From positions 62,001-126,000 of the forward strand of contig NZ_ASZC01000018.1 in NCBI RefSeq assembly GCF_000468095.1: DNA of 64,000 nt. Reading direction: 5' to 3'. The translations under genes were made by a program, and so were the position numbers. Numbering within the stretch: position 1 is the stretch's first letter; the number at the start of each line of letters is the position of its first letter. Shown here piece by piece: positions 1 through 9,010 of the stretch. Under the pieces are notes generated by a model, which was given only the letters and a program-made list of their open reading frames with translations, did not search any database and had not been told where the DNA came from. This DNA is from Pantoea sp. AS-PWVM4 (lineage in GTDB: Bacteria; Pseudomonadota; Gammaproteobacteria; Enterobacterales; Enterobacteriaceae).

Positions 1-1
1 T

Positions 2-3000
2 CCCTCACAACGTGAGATTGGACAAGATGCCCGCTTCCAGGACACCACACCACGAACACCGCTTAACCGTCTGAAGATCTTATTGCTGTCATTACAGACG
101 CTCATCACCCGCCCGGACGAAGATAGCCCATTCGTGTTGGATGAGAAGGAATTCGCCTATTTACAGAATGACCAGCGCAGCGGTTGGTCTGGCGGGTTAG
201 CGATCATGAGCGATGGCGAACCGCGCGCCCGATTGAGGTTGTTGGGCAAAATGATCTTGCCGGTGATTGAGGTTGTTCTGAAAGCCATTGACCCGGCGAC
301 CCACTTTGCGGGCTTCGCTTCCATCAACAGCAACATCATTGCGGGCCTGACTGAAGCCGCGATCCCGACCATCACGATTAAAGAATTCGCCCGTCTGACC
401 GCCGAGAAGACAGCAGCATTTTGCGAAGCGCTGGGGCAACAGTTCGCACAGTTGACTTCACTGGACCTCGCCCGTATTCGTCTGTTGTTGGATGAGCAAT
501 GCAAAGACGCTTTTCCTGTGACCGAATTTGCGGCGCACCCGAAATTACAGGATGAAACCTGTTTTAGCGAGTTGGGGTTATCGGCGCCACTGGCCGCTCC
601 GGTGGTGGCAGATCATAAACGCAGTGCCATTCCATTACAGGCCATCAGGCAGATTGCGCTGTTTATGTTGCTCAATCAAAAAACCGGGACGCTGATTAAC
701 CAACTTGGGCAGACCACGTATGTCAGTCCTGGAGTGAAAAAAAAGCTGACCGAATGGTGGGAGGAGGAAACCCAAACATTTGCGGATGTACTGGATTTTG
801 TCCGGGCCCGGCGTGCACTGGATAAAATACTTCTCCATCCGCACGGCATCACGCCTTTGCAACTGGCCGAGGCGAAAACCGATGTTCAAACCACGCTCAG
901 AACATTTTACCGACATACCTTTCTGGATCTGCCACGGGAGATGCGGCACGCGCTGAAACAAAATTACCCCCAGCCGTTGCCGGTGACATTTATTCAGGTG
1001 TCGCGACCGGAAGATTCGTCGTTGGTGAAGCCCTGTCTCGGAATTATTATTCAACACAATGCTAAAGCGTACATGGTGACACCGCTACCGAAAATCGGCG
1101 ATGCCACCCGGCATACCTGGTTTGACGTGACAGAACATCAGAGTGGATCCGGATTTCGCACCGAAGAACAGAAACAGGCGTTAATGAATATTCTGTTCAG
1201 AACGGGCGATGCGTCAGCGCGTCATCAACTGACGTTGACCACCTCGCTATTGCGTTTTGCACCCGCAGATAGCGAATTGTGGGCAGCGAATCTGGCGGAA
1301 ATTGTGGTGAAGAAGATGGAACAACTGTCCAATCCATCTTCTGCCGCCAGCTTGCCCCCGACCACTTCAACCACGGCATCGGCTGAGTCCCTGGTTCAGA
1401 GCGCCTGGAGTACGACGTTGTCATTACTTTTTCACTCCCCATTGGGTGAGTGCCTGAGTTTTGTCGATAACCTGTTCGGTCTTGGCTTGCAACAGGAGCC
1501 AGCCGAACAAAGCGGATTAGTGAAGCTGGGATCGCTGGTGGTCTGCGTGGAACAGGCGATGCCAGAAGGAGAGGCGTGGACTGTTGCCGATACGCTGGTT
1601 GAGAACGGGGTACAACAAGCCTTTCGCCAGGCGAAGCGCTACCAGGCTAAGTATCGGATTACGACTGAGGCACCACAGGAGGATACGGCGTTCATAAAAT
1701 GGCTGGAATATGAAATGAAGGAATTCATGGATTCCTTCCCTGAGCTGGAGGATTTATACGCTCATCGGGATCTCAAGCCCTGGCTGGCGCCGCAGATGCA
1801 ACCCTCCTGGTCGTCCTTATCAAAAGCGGATTATTTGCCTGAGCCAACCAGTCTGGAAAAACTAAATGAGCTGGCGGGTTACGCACACTATTTATCCGAT
1901 GAAGAAGGAAAAGAGTATATCTTTCATCCCTACGGCGACTCCTGGCTGAAATTTGAAGTGGCGAGCACCTCCCTGTCGCAAACCGGTGAAGTGAGATACC
2001 ACATTCCGGCAGGTGCGCCCGCCGACCGCATGGTAACTGTGATTAAAGACGCAAAGGGGAATTTGCAGGTGGTGGCTGACAATCTGATTAGATTGTTGCC
2101 GTCTGACGCCAGCAATAAGCATAACGACTGCGAGTTAAGCGTACCGCAAGGGATCTCAGTAGAAGAGATGTTGATATCAACCTTCAATGATAATCGCCTG
2201 GTAATAAAAATAAAGACGAGTGAGGGGGAAACATTATACAGAATGCTCTGTGCCAGTGGCGCGTTTATCCCCTTTGAACCGCAAATATTCGCTAATATCC
2301 CTTATCGCATGGGGCGAGGCATTGAAAATGACCCCAGTACTAACGAAAGTCCGATATTTCGTGGTCGTTATGCGTTGAGCCGAATTTACGATACGGTACG
2401 TAGGCATGCCATACTGGAATTATATAATCTACGTAAGAAATTAGTGTCACTGAGAACGGTGAAGGAGTTGGAGGTAGATATTATCTGCCTGGCCAATCAG
2501 GTGCATAAACTACCGGCACATCTGGCAATGCTGAAACATGCCGATTCACTGCCGGAAAGTGATATCACATTGCATGGTTTTCTCGAGCTGAGCCAAATGG
2601 TAGAAGAGATAGCCCGTGGTGTGCTGACCTCAATCAGCCCTGAATTGTCCCCAGACCAGGCATCCTATAAGGAGTTTTTACGCAAAATTAAGGATGCAGG
2701 CAGAGGGATTAACAATATCATCAAAGTCTTCGGTCTTCCGGGTAGCGATCATGCCCTCACGCAGCATGACATTGATAGTTATGCCACAATGGCAAAAAAA
2801 TTGGTGAATTTCGCCAGTGTGTTCAAATCAGAAATGACCTCGTCCGAAGTGGCAAACGCCGCATTCAGAGCGAGGCAACTGGCCTACATTGATGATTATG
2901 GCGATCAGATTTTTAAAGCGGATGATATCACCGAAGTCTTTCTGGCAACGATTTCTGTCCCTGAGGAGTTAAGAGGGATCAGATATGTGGGTACTGGCTC

Positions 3001-3907
3001 AACGGTATGGAATAAGTTCCCGTGGATGAGAAAGGAACTGGAGCAGATAGATAATGAAGACCGGTTGAATATGGATAAAATTAGCGCGGCCATAAGCCAG
3101 AATGCTAATTTTATTGCACAGAGCTTGAAAAAAATCTTCCATGTTACGGAAAGTGAGACGCTGGACGTCGCGTTGTTTGAGAAATTATTGCATCAATATC
3201 GGATAACGCTGGAGTCAGATACTGAATATCGAATCAAGGTATTTAAAGATGCAATAGGCTACAACCCCAAAACAAAGCAGTATGCGTTGATTAAAATGAA
3301 AACCATGCCGGAAAGAGAGTTGTTTTCCTGGAACGGACTCAATGGTTTTGCGACGGGGCATAAAAAAAGAGATGAAATTGCCGTATCCTGCGCCAACCAG
3401 GGACATAAAAAATCTCTTGCCACCACGGTCAGGCATGAGGACGGGCATAACATCATCAGGAAATTCGTCCCCCATGCGAAAAAAATTATTGGCGAGCCCT
3501 ATCTGGACTGGCCTGACCGGCAAAGATCGTTGGTACGTAGCGAACAACGAGAATTACTCCATAAGCTGATGTCTGCGCCTGCGGTGTTTCGGGCTTATAT
3601 CCAGGACCTGGAGGAGTTTACCCGGACTTATTTTCACGCCTGCGTCTATTCATCCAATGCAGAAATCGCCCGTCTCGCGAGTGAAATACGCGATAGTTGG
3701 GCCTATCCAGTGACGGAGAGTAACCAGCAGAAGATCGATCGGATTATCGATATCCTGGCGACCGATCCGAAACTGAAAATCGAACCGGCTCTGCCATTTC
3801 CGGACTTTTTCAATGCGATGGTTCAACAGCTGGTGGAAAGCGTACCGAAAGAGGTTGCCGATAGGGTTGAAGCCGAATGGGATCCGACTGACTGGCGCAA
3901 ACGTTAA
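2..3907 (+). CDS. Very large orphan protein with HExxH motif, 5' end outside window
   Basis: The reading frame is open from base 2 to the stop at 3905-3907, so the N-terminus lies outside the window; the TTG at 83 is probably not the start. At least 1301 residues are visible. No family is recognised over most of the length. About 150 residues before the end is VRHEDGHNII; HEDGH (bases 3434-3448) fits the HExxH zinc-binding motif of metallopeptidases, with several acidic residues downstream (for example NAEIARLASE) that could supply a third ligand. There is no obvious signal peptide or membrane segment in the visible part. Size, isolation and a C-terminal protease-like motif suggest a toxin or secreted effector, but this is inference. 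A terminator-like hairpin follows the stop. Confidence 0.7.
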   Translation, partial: PSQREIGQDARFQDTTPRTPLNRLKILLLSLQTLITRPDEDSPFVLDEKEFAYLQNDQRSGWSGGLAIMSDGEPRARLRLLGKMILPVIEVVLKAIDPATHFAGFASINSNIIAGLTEAAIPTITIKEFARLTAEKTAAFCEALGQQFAQLTSLDLARIRLLLDEQCKDAFPVTEFAAHPKLQDETCFSELGLSAPLAAPVVADHKRSAIPLQAIRQIALFMLLNQKTGTLINQLGQTTYVSPGVKKKLTEWWEEETQTFADVLDFVRARRALDKILLHPHGITPLQLAEAKTDVQTTLRTFYRHTFLDLPREMRHALKQNYPQPLPVTFIQVSRPEDSSLVKPCLGIIIQHNAKAYMVTPLPKIGDATRHTWFDVTEHQSGSGFRTEEQKQALMNILFRTGDASARHQLTLTTSLLRFAPADSELWAANLAEIVVKKMEQLSNPSSAASLPPTTSTTASAESLVQSAWSTTLSLLFHSPLGECLSFVDNLFGLGLQQEPAEQSGLVKLGSLVVCVEQAMPEGEAWTVADTLVENGVQQAFRQAKRYQAKYRITTEAPQEDTAFIKWLEYEMKEFMDSFPELEDLYAHRDLKPWLAPQMQPSWSSLSKADYLPEPTSLEKLNELAGYAHYLSDEEGKEYIFHPYGDSWLKFEVASTSLSQTGEVRYHIPAGAPADRMVTVIKDAKGNLQVVADNLIRLLPSDASNKHNDCELSVPQGISVEEMLISTFNDNRLVIKIKTSEGETLYRMLCASGAFIPFEPQIFANIPYRMGRGIENDPSTNESPIFRGRYALSRIYDTVRRHAILELYNLRKKLVSLRTVKELEVDIICLANQVHKLPAHLAMLKHADSLPESDITLHGFLELSQMVEEIARGVLTSISPELSPDQASYKEFLRKIKDAGRGINNIIKVFGLPGSDHALTQHDIDSYATMAKKLVNFASVFKSEMTSSEVANAAFRARQLAYIDDYGDQIFKADDITEVFLATISVPEELRGIRYVGTGSTVWNKFPWMRKELEQIDNEDRLNMDKISAAISQNANFIAQSLKKIFHVTESETLDVALFEKLLHQYRITLESDTEYRIKVFKDAIGYNPKTKQYALIKMKTMPERELFSWNGLNGFATGHKKRDEIAVSCANQGHKKSLATTVRHEDGHNIIRKFVPHAKKIIGEPYLDWPDRQRSLVRSEQRELLHKLMSAPAVFRAYIQDLEEFTRTYFHACVYSSNAEIARLASEIRDSWAYPVTESNQQKIDRIIDILATDPKLKIEPALPFPDFFNAMVQQLVESVPKEVADRVEAEWDPTDWRKR

Positions 3908-3955
3908 TGAGGGCATTTTTGGCTGCTGGACTATAACGTCTGATGGCGCACAGGC

Positions 3956-3980
3956 AAGACCCTGTTAACCAGGGTCTTTT
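3956..3980 (+). terminator. Rho-independent terminator after the HExxH gene
   Basis: AAGACCCTG (3956-3964) pairs with CAGGGTCTT (3970-3978) around a 5-base loop and is followed by further T residues. It lies 49 bases after the stop codon of the large gene. Confidence 0.75.
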
Positions 3981-4076
3981 GTGGCACGTACTTAACAATT
4001 TGTGCCGTAGTTTAATCATATTTTTCAATGGAGTAGACAAAATCCGGTGAATTGCACGCCGTTGATTGCTTGCTAT

Positions 4077-4096
4077 TAAGTAGTGCGCTATGTAAA
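4077..4096. promoter_or_regulatory. Putative operator 1 upstream of the hydrolase gene
   Basis: An imperfect 20-bp inverted repeat of the form TTAAGTAGTGCGCTATGTAA. A second, nearly identical site lies 61 bp downstream. Paired sites of this size and symmetry suit a dimeric repressor of the MarR or TetR kind. No such regulator is encoded next to it, so the binding protein is unknown. Confidence 0.4.
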
Positions 4097-4137
4097 TTGA
4101 ACCCGAAGCCAACAACGAGCGCACGGATTCATTCATT

Positions 4138-4157
4138 TAAGTAGCGCACTATTTAAT
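4138..4157. promoter_or_regulatory. Putative operator 2 upstream of the hydrolase gene
   Basis: TTAAGTAGCGCACTATTTAA is a near-perfect inverted repeat and matches the site at 4077 when read on the opposite strand. It ends 24 bp before the hydrolase start codon and overlaps an AT-rich stretch (TATTTAATA) that could serve as a -10 box, so a bound protein would probably block transcription. Confidence 0.45.
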
Positions 4158-4181
4158 AGCGAAATATAAAAGGGGATCACC

Positions 4182-5189
4182 ATGAAAATTAAACAATCAT
4201 TATTAGCCATTGCATTAGGTGCTGTATCTGTATCAAGCATGGCGGGAGAGCCACAACCAGAACGTCATGTGCAGGCTTTCCTGAATGCCCTCAACAGCAG
4301 CGGCGGCAAACCTATTGAACAGCTCTCACCTCATGATGCGCGTCAGGTGCTGATTGGCGCCCAGAAGGGAGCTGTACTGCCGGCCGCAGACGTGACTGAA
4401 AAAACCATCGAAGTTAACGGACAACCGCTGAAGTTAAATATCGTCAAACCGAAAGGGGCAAAAGGTACGCTGCCGGTATTTATGTTCTTCCACGGCGGTG
4501 GCTGGGTGTTAGGTGACTTCCCAACCCATGAGCGCCTGGTACGTGACCTGGTGGTGGAATCAGGAGCAGCGGCAGTTTTTGTTAATTACACCCCATCACC
4601 GGAAGCGCATTTCCCGGTGGCGATCAATCAGGCCTATGCTGCCACGCGTTGGGTTGCGGAACATGGCCAGGAAATAGGCGTTGACGGTAAACGCCTGGCG
4701 CTGGTGGGGAACAGTGTAGGGGGGAATATGGTGGCCGCTGTCGCGTTGCAGGCAAAACAGCAACATACCCCGGCGATTCGTTATGACGTGATGTTATGGC
4801 CGGTTACAGATGCGCACTTCGATACCGCTTCTTATAACCAGTTCGAGAATGGCTACTTTCTCACACGGAATATGATGAAGTGGTTCTGGGATGCCTACAC
4901 CACCAAAGAGAGCGATCGTAACAACATTCTGGCATCTCCGCTGCGTGCCACCCGCGAGCAGTTACAGGGACTGCCGCCGACATTGATTCAGACTGCTGAG
5001 TTGGATGTGCTGCGTGATGAGGGTGAAGCGTTTGGTCGTAAACTGGATGAGGCCGGGGTGGATGTGACCGTCACACGCTATAACGGTTTGATCCACGACT
5101 ATGGTCTGCTGAATCCACTGAGTAACGTGCCGGCGGTGAAAACAGCGCTGCGTCAGGCGGCGGAAGAGTTGAAAACCCACCTGAAATAA
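4182..5189 (+). CDS. Exported alpha/beta hydrolase, hormone-sensitive lipase family
   Basis: 335 residues with a Sec signal peptide (MKIKQSLLAIALGAVSVSSMA, cleavage near residue 21), so the enzyme is probably periplasmic. It carries the oxyanion-hole motif HGGGW, the nucleophile elbow GNSVGGN (serine in G-x-S-x-G), an aspartate in ELDVLRDEGE and a histidine in LIHDYGL. This is the full triad of the alpha/beta hydrolase fold-3 (family IV esterase/lipase) group, which hydrolyses carboxyl esters; the substrate cannot be told. An AGGGGATCACC ribosome site precedes the ATG. It is a single-gene unit with paired upstream palindromes and its own terminator, consistent with inducible expression. Confidence 0.85.
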   Translation: MKIKQSLLAIALGAVSVSSMAGEPQPERHVQAFLNALNSSGGKPIEQLSPHDARQVLIGAQKGAVLPAADVTEKTIEVNGQPLKLNIVKPKGAKGTLPVFMFFHGGGWVLGDFPTHERLVRDLVVESGAAAVFVNYTPSPEAHFPVAINQAYAATRWVAEHGQEIGVDGKRLALVGNSVGGNMVAAVALQAKQQHTPAIRYDVMLWPVTDAHFDTASYNQFENGYFLTRNMMKWFWDAYTTKESDRNNILASPLRATREQLQGLPPTLIQTAELDVLRDEGEAFGRKLDEAGVDVTVTRYNGLIHDYGLLNPLSNVPAVKTALRQAAEELKTHLK

Positions 5190-5194
5190 TCTCA

Positions 5195-5228
5195 AAGGCC
5201 AGATTAATCACCTGGCCTTCACCTTTTT
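5195..5228 (+). terminator. Terminator after the hydrolase gene
   Basis: AAGGCCAG (5195-5202) pairs perfectly with CTGGCCTT (5212-5219) and is followed by a short T run at 5224-5228. Confidence 0.8.
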
Positions 5229-5992
5229 ACAACCCCGTAACGCCCTCCCGACAGCCAGATACCCGACAAAAAGTACGACTTTTCCGGTAATGAGAGACGG
5301 ACAACTGTTCTATAGGAAAAGATGATATTGAATGGACAATCCAACGAAGAAGCACAGTTATCCACCTGTTTTTTGCCAATTGATGTGATGACGTTCAGTG
5401 AAGAATAACCGTTGATACTCACCTGCCCAGCAGACCGGGTAACATTTTGCAAAAATGCGTAAGTTAAGTTGTGCTTAATGATTAATTTTAAAGGTGTTGT
5501 TGTTGCTAATTTAACCAGTGCTGGTTTTCGCCTTCCAGCCCAGGCTGGGCCTGGATTAGTGCCATTCATCAGCATTGATAATGCAGGAAACACAAACTTA
5601 ATAGTTCAGTAACGTAACTAATTTGTCAGTTTTCAAATGCTAATCAATCAGTTAAGGGCGGTAAAGGCAGCACAAACAGTAAATTCTGCTACAATTCATT
5701 AACATGTTTAGCGGAGTGAGTCTTAAGAATTAAGCGATTGTAGGCTAACCGCTAATATCCAACTGTATTTTATCAAAAATTTGTTCCCGCCTGGCTTATG
5801 TGACTGATGTATAGAGCATAATGCCACCAAACGCCTACCTCTTCCTGATTATTCGGGACAATATTCTATTCATTCGATTTAGGAAAGGATCGATCGATCA
5901 AAGGTTATTTTTTGATAGGTAAAAACATAGATAAAACCGATCGTAAAGTGTTTATTGATTGGTATTAGTGATCATAGAATGAGAATCATCTG
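5229..5992. other. Long intergenic region before the exopolysaccharide locus
   Basis: About 760 bases with no convincing gene. A minus-strand open frame (5219-5593) starts at GTG without a clear ribosome site and matches nothing I recognise. The right half is AT-rich and holds GATCGATCGATC near 5889 and several TAGG/ATAG repeats, and probably contains the promoter of the EAL-like gene. A GGGCGGTAAAGG at about 5655 resembles an ops core only partly. Confidence 0.5.
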
Positions 5993-6715
5993 ATGTGTGT
6001 TATGGAAAACATTCTCATGAATCTCAGCGAAGTCTTAACAGGTAAAGTTATCAGTGGTATTGAAGCGGAACCGATAGTAGACAGAGCAGGGAATGTTCTG
6101 GCGGTAAAGATACGTACAGACAGCGCCGCACCAGGGTGGTTTTTCAGGCAGGTTGGGAAACCCGCTAAGGCACAGAAAAAAAAACTGTTGAAGGATCAAC
6201 TCACGCTTATCGACCTAAAAACAGCATATTTTCAAAATAATAATATTTTATGCTCCATCACTATTGATTTTGATATGGCCGCGCTCCTGATACAGGATGA
6301 GGAGATTGCTGAGTTAGCCAAATCAAAACCCTTTTTACGTTTAGAGATTTCAGAAGGTTTTCCAAATCTTTCCGATGGGAGAAGCAACCGGGTCTTGCAG
6401 GCATTAGCCGAAGAGTACCGCTTGTGGTTGGGAGATTTAGGTTCAGGCGAATCCAGCCTGAGAGCATTGCAGGAAAATCTCTATGACGCCGTAAAGATTG
6501 ATAATGATTTTTTTAAGATCTACAGCAAGTCAGGCATCTGGCCGGTCATTATCAAGAACATAATGCGATATTGTAAGTTTATCATCATCGAAGGTGTGGA
6601 AAGCACAGAGCAATGCCACGCCATCGAAACGGATATTAAAGCGGTACAGGGTGGATGTTTTAAAAGTGTACGGCTTGAACAAATCGAAAGTTTAAATAAG
6701 AAATTCATATTATAA
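5993..6715 (+). CDS. Degenerate EAL-domain protein, YdiV/RflP-like, non-catalytic
   Basis: 240 residues forming one EAL-type fold. Landmarks are PIVDRAGNVLAVKI (where EAL would stand), FLRLEISEGFPNL, LWLGDLGSGESSL (counterpart of DDFGTG), AVKIDNDFF and IIEGVESTEQ. The catalytic EAL triad is replaced by AVK and the DD metal-binding pair is lost, so c-di-GMP hydrolysis is unlikely. Stand-alone degenerate EAL proteins of this length, such as YdiV of E. coli (237 aa), act by protein-protein contact, for instance on FlhD4C2. Its position just upstream of the ops element suggests a link between motility or c-di-GMP signalling and exopolysaccharide, which is inference. An in-frame ATG at 6002 is an alternative start. 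Confidence 0.75.
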   Translation: MCVMENILMNLSEVLTGKVISGIEAEPIVDRAGNVLAVKIRTDSAAPGWFFRQVGKPAKAQKKKLLKDQLTLIDLKTAYFQNNNILCSITIDFDMAALLIQDEEIAELAKSKPFLRLEISEGFPNLSDGRSNRVLQALAEEYRLWLGDLGSGESSLRALQENLYDAVKIDNDFFKIYSKSGIWPVIIKNIMRYCKFIIIEGVESTEQCHAIETDIKAVQGGCFKSVRLEQIESLNKKFIL

Positions 6716-6849
6716 CTTTGAATTTTTAATATACGTCTTTTACACAGCAAAATGGCGGCATTGTCCTGCCCATTATTTTTTTTGCCAGCGTCGCAAAGGC
6801 GTCGCTGCGCCTGTTGTATTGATTATTTATTTTTTTCAGGCTATTGGCG

Positions 6850-6876
6850 CCAGTAAGCTAAGGGCGGTAGCGTGCC
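6850..6876 (+). promoter_or_regulatory. JUMPstart / ops element (RfaH recruitment)
   Basis: GGCGGTAGCGTG at 6863-6874 matches the ops core found upstream of enterobacterial surface-polysaccharide operons, preceded by a JUMPstart-like CAGTAAGCTAAG. RfaH binds this sequence in the paused transcription complex and suppresses termination in the long operon downstream. It lies 80 bp before the gfcA-like gene and about 1 kb before wza. Confidence 0.85.
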
Positions 6877-6955
6877 TGAAACGTCAGGAATGAGTGAGTA
6901 ATAAAAGTGGTAAAAAACATCATTCATTATCGCTAACAACCAAAAAGGTAACATT

Positions 6956-7231
6956 ATGAAAATCACAGCAATGAGTACTTTGTTATTAACCGGTTTGCTG
7001 AGTTTGAGTGTAAACGCAGCAGAAGAAACGACAACGCAACAAACAGCCGCCGCACAAAATGTGGGTGCGCCAGCAGGTGAAAGCGCAACCAGTTATGCAG
7101 CCGGAACCAGCGTGGTTGTGGGTGTCTCTGCGGTTTCCGCGCTGGCCGCGCTTGCTTTAGCGACGCAGACTAACGATGGCAGTAGCACCGGAACCACCAC
7201 CACCACCACGACCAGCACCACGGGCAGATAG
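6956..7231 (+). CDS. Small exported Thr-rich protein, GfcA/YjbE family
   Basis: 91 residues: a signal peptide (cleavage about residue 21, SVNA-AEE), an Ala/Val-rich hydrophobic middle (TSVVVGVSAVSALAALALA) and a C-terminal run of threonines interrupted by serine and glycine. This matches E. coli GfcA (YmcD) and YjbE, the short first products of the group 4 capsule and yjbEFGH operons, whose molecular role is unknown. AAGGTAAC precedes the ATG. It is the first gene after the ops element, which supports a role in the same polysaccharide pathway. Confidence 0.75.
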   Translation: MKITAMSTLLLTGLLSLSVNAAEETTTQQTAAAQNVGAPAGESATSYAAGTSVVVGVSAVSALAALALATQTNDGSSTGTTTTTTTSTTGR

Positions 7232-7275
7232 TTCTAACCAGACAGCGGAGGGCATCGCAAAGGTGTCAGAGAGAT

Positions 7276-7770
7276 ATGAGGATAATATCTGATGATTACT
7301 ATTTGAGTCTGGGTTTGCGGGAAGCATTAAAAGTCCACGAAATTGGACTACAGGACATGACTATTTCGTTAAGTTCTGACCTGAAAACCATCAGACTTTA
7401 TAAAGACATAAGTGTTTATTCTAATGAGAAGTTTTTTGTCGGTAATTGCCTGACAACCTTTGTGATGAGTTACCAGTTAGATGATGGGCTAACGCCTTTA
7501 CATCACAAGCTGTATCGACTCATCGCTGAAAGAAAAACCATGTACCTGACTCCACGAGAAATCGATGTTTTGAAGGATTTATTAGACGGACAAAATATAC
7601 TCGAAATCTCAAGGAACAGCGGGCTTAGCCCAAAAACAATCAGTGCTCAAAAAAATTCAGGTTTAAAGAAACTGAAGGTCAGTAACTTACATATGTTGCA
7701 CCGAGACATTTCATCATTCAGAAATCTGTTTTATGGAAAACAACGCAGCCACGCAGGGATGGGTTTCTAA
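7276..7770 (+). CDS. LuxR-type regulator with short degenerate receiver
   Basis: 164 residues. The C-terminal part (about 95-140) is a LuxR/FixJ helix-turn-helix: LTPREIDVLKDLLDGQNI, then ISRNSGLSPKTISAQK. The N-terminal part begins RIISDDYYLSLGLREAL, like the start of a response-regulator receiver, but is too short for a complete domain and no phosphorylatable aspartate is evident. RcsA, the Rcs co-regulator of capsule genes, has a comparable design, so this is probably a local RcsA-like or auxiliary regulator of the locus. It sits between the gfcA-like gene and a terminator ahead of wza. Confidence 0.7.
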   Translation: MRIISDDYYLSLGLREALKVHEIGLQDMTISLSSDLKTIRLYKDISVYSNEKFFVGNCLTTFVMSYQLDDGLTPLHHKLYRLIAERKTMYLTPREIDVLKDLLDGQNILEISRNSGLSPKTISAQKNSGLKKLKVSNLHMLHRDISSFRNLFYGKQRSHAGMGF

Positions 7771-7800
7771 GGGTGAGTGAATGACGTTTCCCTTTACTAT

Positions 7801-7839
7801 GCCTCTTTAGCAAATTGATAAAGAGGCCTTATTTTCTTG
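7801..7839 (+). terminator. Intrinsic terminator between the luxR-type gene and wza
   Basis: GCCTCTTTA (7801-7809) pairs perfectly with TAAAGAGGC (7819-7827); a T-rich tail (CTTATTTTCTTG) follows. The wza coding sequence begins less than 40 bases later, leaving little room for a new promoter, so transcription of wza probably depends on reading through this hairpin. Confidence 0.75.
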
Positions 7840-7865
7840 CATTTAATAGGATGATAGTTCAACTC

Positions 7866-9005
7866 ATGATGATGAAATTGCCTTTTAGACTATCCGCGAT
7901 TGCGGTGTCTGCTTTTTTTCTTTCCGCGTGCACCATCATTCCAGGGCAACATTTATCGACCAGTGATAAAGATGTCGTGGAGCAGATGGATTCGAATACG
8001 GACATTAGCAAGTACGTTACTGTTTATCCGTTAACACCAAAATTGATTGATTCGCTGCAACCCCAAAAGGTGATGTCCAGCGCCAACCCACAGCTGGAAG
8101 ATGAAATCAAAAACTACCAGTACCGAATCGGCATTGGTGACGTATTGATGGTGACGGTATGGGATCACCCGGAACTGACCACACCTGCCGGCCAGTATCG
8201 CAGCGCCAGTGACACCGGCAACTGGGTGAACACCGATGGCACCATTTTTTATCCTTATATTGGCAAGGTGAAAGTCGCCGGACGCACTATCGAGGAAGTC
8301 CGCAACGAGATCACTGAGCGACTTAAAACCTATATTGAAAGTCCGCAGGTTGATGTGAGTGTCGCTGCATTCCGCTCGCAAAAAGCGTATGTGACAGGGG
8401 AGGTGATACATTCAGGCCAACAGCCGATCAGCAACATTCCACTGACGGTGATGGATGCGATCAATGCGGCAGGCGGATTAGCCCCGGACGCAGACTGGCG
8501 CAATGTAGTGTTGACGCATAACGGAAAAGACAGCCTGATCTCTCTTCAGGCATTGATGCAGCAAGGGGATTTACGCCAAAACCACCTGTTGACCCCCGGT
8601 GATATTTTGTTTGTACCTCGCAACGACGACCTGAAAGTGTTTGTGATGGGTGAAGTTAACAAACAATCTACGCTGAAAATGGACCGCAGTGGGATGACTC
8701 TTGCGGAAGCACTGGGTAATGCCGATGGGGTCTCACAGGAAATGGCGGATGCATCAGGTATCTTCGTGATTCGTCCCCTGAGAAACAAAGATGCAAACGG
8801 TAAGATGGCTAATATTTACCAGCTGAACGCAAAAGACGCAGCAGCCATGGTAATGAGCACCGCCTTCAAGTTGCAGCCCTATGACATTGTCTATGTTACT
8901 ACCGCTCCGATCGTGCGTTGGAACCGTGTTATCTCCCAGTTGGTACCAACCATTGGTGGAGTGTATGACATGGTAGATGCCGCTCATTATATCCGCGAAT
9001 GGTAA
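7866..9005 (+). CDS. wza: Wza outer-membrane polysaccharide export lipoprotein
   Basis: With the start at 7866 the product has 379 residues, the same length as E. coli Wza; upstream in-frame starts at 7815 and 7851 overlap or follow the terminator too closely. A lipoprotein signal ends in LSAC (Cys about residue 22). [20 protein letters not shown] begins the PES/SLBB region, followed by repeats with [10 protein letters not shown] and [11 protein letters not shown]; the C-terminus holds the amphipathic helix that forms the outer-membrane barrel. Wza octamers make the channel through which polymer leaves the cell, working with Wzc. AmsH of Erwinia is the orthologue. wzb follows after five bases. 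Confidence 0.95.
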   Translation: MMMKLPFRLSAIAVSAFFLSACTIIPGQHLSTSDKDVVEQMDSNTDISKYVTVYPLTPKLIDSLQPQKVMSSANPQLEDEIKNYQYRIGIGDVLMVTVWDHPELTTPAGQYRSASDTGNWVNTDGTIFYPYIGKVKVAGRTIEEVRNEITERLKTYIESPQVDVSVAAFRSQKAYVTGEVIHSGQQPISNIPLTVMDAINAAGGLAPDADWRNVVLTHNGKDSLISLQALMQQGDLRQNHLLTPGDILFVPRNDDLKVFVMGEVNKQSTLKMDRSGMTLAEALGNADGVSQEMADASGIFVIRPLRNKDANGKMANIYQLNAKDAAAMVMSTAFKLQPYDIVYVTTAPIVRWNRVISQLVPTIGGVYDMVDAAHYIREW

Positions 9006-9010
9006 TCAAT

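Noticed and set aside
5219..5593. Minus-strand open frame of 124 codons in the gap before the exopolysaccharide locus
   Set aside because: GTG start, no ribosome site, no recognisable family features and overlap with the hydrolase terminator.
5654..5667. GGGCGGTAAAGGC resembling an ops element
   Set aside because: It differs from GGCGGTAGCGTG at essential positions; the true match is at 6863.
5850..5868. Possible RcsAB box around AATATTCTAT
   Set aside because: Only half of the consensus is matched and the flanking bases are wrong.
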